The notes below the pieces were generated by a model. It was not told the DNA's origin. It ran no database searches and saw only the letters and a list, made by a program, of their open reading frames with translations. DNA of 8,357 nt, taken from Acidobacteriota bacterium (GTDB taxonomy: Bacteria > Acidobacteriota > Terriglobia > Terriglobales > Acidobacteriaceae). The position numbers and the translations under genes were made by a program. Shown here piece after piece: positions 7,098 to 8,357 of the stretch; position 1 is the stretch's first letter; the number at the start of each line of letters is the position of its first letter. The stretch covers positions 1-8,357 of the forward strand of contig JAJYBT010000066.1 in the NCBI GenBank assembly GCA_021778875.1. The letters are read 5' to 3'.

Positions 7098-8357
7098 ATG
7101 GCATTTACCGAACAATATGATGTGGCGGTGGTAGGCGCGGGGCACGCCGGGTGCGAGGCGGCGATGGCGGCGGCGCGCATGGGGCTGAAGACCGCCCTCA
7201 TCACCATGAATCTGGACCTGATTGCGCAGATGAGCTGCAATCCAGCCATCGGCGGCGTGGCCAAGGGCCACCTTGTCCGCGAAGTGGATGCGCTGGGCGG
7301 CGTGATGGGCGAGGTGGCCGATGCGGTGGGCATCCAGTTTCGCCTGCTGAATACCTCGCGCGGCCCCGCCGTGTGGAGCCCGCGGGCGCAGTGCGACAAG
7401 CAGCTCTACCGCGTGAAGATGCGCGAGGTGCTTGAGGCGCAGAAAGACCTGCACATCCGCCAGGCCGAGGTGGTGGACCTCCTTCTTGAAGACGCTGGTT
7501 CCTCCGGAAGTCCGGGTGCCCCAGGTCTCGATTCTGAGACCTGGGAAGCAAATTCGCCCGACGGTCTCCCAAACGATCTTCAGCGCCCCATGCGTCTGCG
7601 CCGCCGCGTGCTGGGGCTGAAGCTGCGCGACGGGCGCAGGCTGATGGCCGGGGCCACGATTATCACCACGGGCACGTTTCTGAATGGGCTCATCCACTGC
7701 GGCGAGGAGCGGTATCCGGCGGGGCGCAGCGGCGAGCCGGCCAGCGTCCTGTTGGGCGAGGCTCTCCGGGCTCTTGGGCTTCGGACTTGCAGACTTAAGA
7801 CCGGGACGCCGCCGCGGCTGGATGGGCGGACGATTCGCTGGGAGGCTTTCGAGGAGCAGCCGGGCGACGCGGACCCGACGCCGTTCAGCTTCAGGACGAA
7901 GAAGATTGCGCAGCCGCAGGTGAGCTGCCACATTGCGTTTACCACGCCGGAGACGCTGCGGCTGATTCGCGAGAATGTACACAGGTCGGCGATGTACTCG
8001 GGGCGGATTGAGGGCATCGGGCCGCGCTACTGCCCGTCGATTGAGGACAAGATCGTCAAGTTTCCCGACAAGACGCAGCACCAGTTTTTTCTGGAGCCGG
8101 AGGGGTTGAATACGCACGAGGTCTATGTGAACGGCATGTCCACGTCGCTGCCGATGGAGGTGCAGTGGCAGATGGTGCACTCGATTCCGGGGCTGGAGAA
8201 TGCGGAGATGCTGCGGCCGGGGTATGCCATCGAGTACGACAGCGTGGACGCGACGGAGCTGGACCGCACGCTGCGCGTGAAGAGCATGGAAGGGCTGTAT
8301 CTGGCGGGGCAGATCAACGGGACGAGCGGCTACGAGGAGGCCGCCTGCCAGGGCATC
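7098..8357 (+). CDS. mnmG: tRNA uridine-5-carboxymethylaminomethyl modification enzyme MnmG (3' end outside window)
   Basis: These are the first 420 codons of MnmG (GidA), open to the last base of the window. MnmG works with MnmE to add the cmnm5/nm5 group to U34 of several tRNAs in the cytosol, using FAD, NADH and a methylene-folate. The FAD motif [10 protein letters not shown] is at 13-22, [22 protein letters not shown] (start about 47) follows, and TGTFLNG is at 191-197. The first GidA signature [15 protein letters not shown] (308-322) has the conserved Cys312. The second, [17 protein letters not shown], is at 403-419. The start at 7098 is fixed by an in-frame stop at 7089-7091; the ribosome site is weak (GAGAAG). 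Between strands, roughly residues 133-165 are extra compared with E. coli MnmG and include the product of an inverted repeat. The C-terminal domain that binds tRNA and MnmE is beyond the window. Confidence 0.97.
   Translation, partial: MAFTEQYDVAVVGAGHAGCEAAMAAARMGLKTALITMNLDLIAQMSCNPAIGGVAKGHLVREVDALGGVMGEVADAVGIQFRLLNTSRGPAVWSPRAQCDKQLYRVKMREVLEAQKDLHIRQAEVVDLLLEDAGSSGSPGAPGLDSETWEANSPDGLPNDLQRPMRLRRRVLGLKLRDGRRLMAGATIITTGTFLNGLIHCGEERYPAGRSGEPASVLLGEALRALGLRTCRLKTGTPPRLDGRTIRWEAFEEQPGDADPTPFSFRTKKIAQPQVSCHIAFTTPETLRLIRENVHRSAMYSGRIEGIGPRYCPSIEDKIVKFPDKTQHQFFLEPEGLNTHEVYVNGMSTSLPMEVQWQMVHSIPGLENAEMLRPGYAIEYDSVDATELDRTLRVKSMEGLYLAGQINGTSGYEEAACQGI
7520..7545. repeat. Perfect 10-bp inverted repeat inside mnmG (REP-like)
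   Basis: CCCAGGTCTC (7520-7529) and GAGACCTGGG (7536-7545) form a perfect hairpin with a six-base loop, GATTCT. It is flanked on the left by CCGGGTGC. It is read in frame as codons for A141 to E150 of MnmG, in a part where most MnmG proteins have only a short turn. The form (GGGTGCCCC, then a palindrome around a short loop) resembles short dispersed repeats I remember from Acidobacteriaceae genomes; that memory is not verified here. No U-run follows, so it is not a terminator. Confidence 0.75.

Noticed and set aside
6963..8180. 405-codon open frame on the minus strand opposite mnmG
   Set aside because: mnmG on the plus strand is unmistakable; the antisense frame is rich in Arg, His and Pro and has no family pattern, as expected for high-GC shadow frames.

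Overview
The window is high-GC, gene-dense bacterial chromosome. It contains an Amt/PII nitrogen pair, a GT9 heptosyltransferase (hence a Gram-negative envelope), a DUF3108 protein, a Tat-exported GH1 glycosidase and MnmG. A 10-bp palindrome inside mnmG resembles short repeats I recall from Acidobacteriaceae/Terriglobales. My best guess is an acidobacterium. This rests on gene content and style; no search was run.

Layout. (1) Positions 2-1873, plus strand: the 3' part of amtB, then a PII gene (glnB/glnK type), then an unrecognised 180-aa ORF with a strong ribosome binding site. A clear intrinsic terminator follows at 1936-1982, so these three probably form one ammonium uptake and nitrogen-sensing unit. 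The 285-base gap 1874-2158 holds the terminator, and I see no other gene in it. (2) Positions 2159-4697, plus strand: a tightly packed unit of waaC-like heptosyltransferase, isoprenylcysteine-methyltransferase-type membrane protein and exported DUF3108 protein, with a stop/start overlap at the first junction and near-contact at the second. It looks devoted to the cell envelope. (3) Positions 4750-5058, minus strand: a small acidic/helical protein of unknown function, convergent with the previous unit. (4) Positions 5059-5316: an intergenic stretch with a probable promoter for that small gene and a 22-base piece identical in form to the 3' end of a tRNA, without the rest of the tRNA. (5) Positions 5317-6855, minus strand: a Tat-exported GH1 protein. 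(6) Positions 6856-7097: a divergent promoter region. (7) Positions 7098-8357, plus strand: mnmG (gidA), running off the window end.

The most notable points are these. The GH1 protein has Met where the family's acid/base Glu should be (FNMP instead of FNEP), while the nucleophile Glu is kept. MnmG carries an extra loop of about 30 residues, part of which is encoded by a perfect 10-bp inverted repeat that looks like a REP-type element inserted in frame. An orphan tRNA 3' end lies beside the GH1 gene and may mark an old integration or rearrangement. The unknown ORF behind the PII gene is a candidate new partner in nitrogen control.
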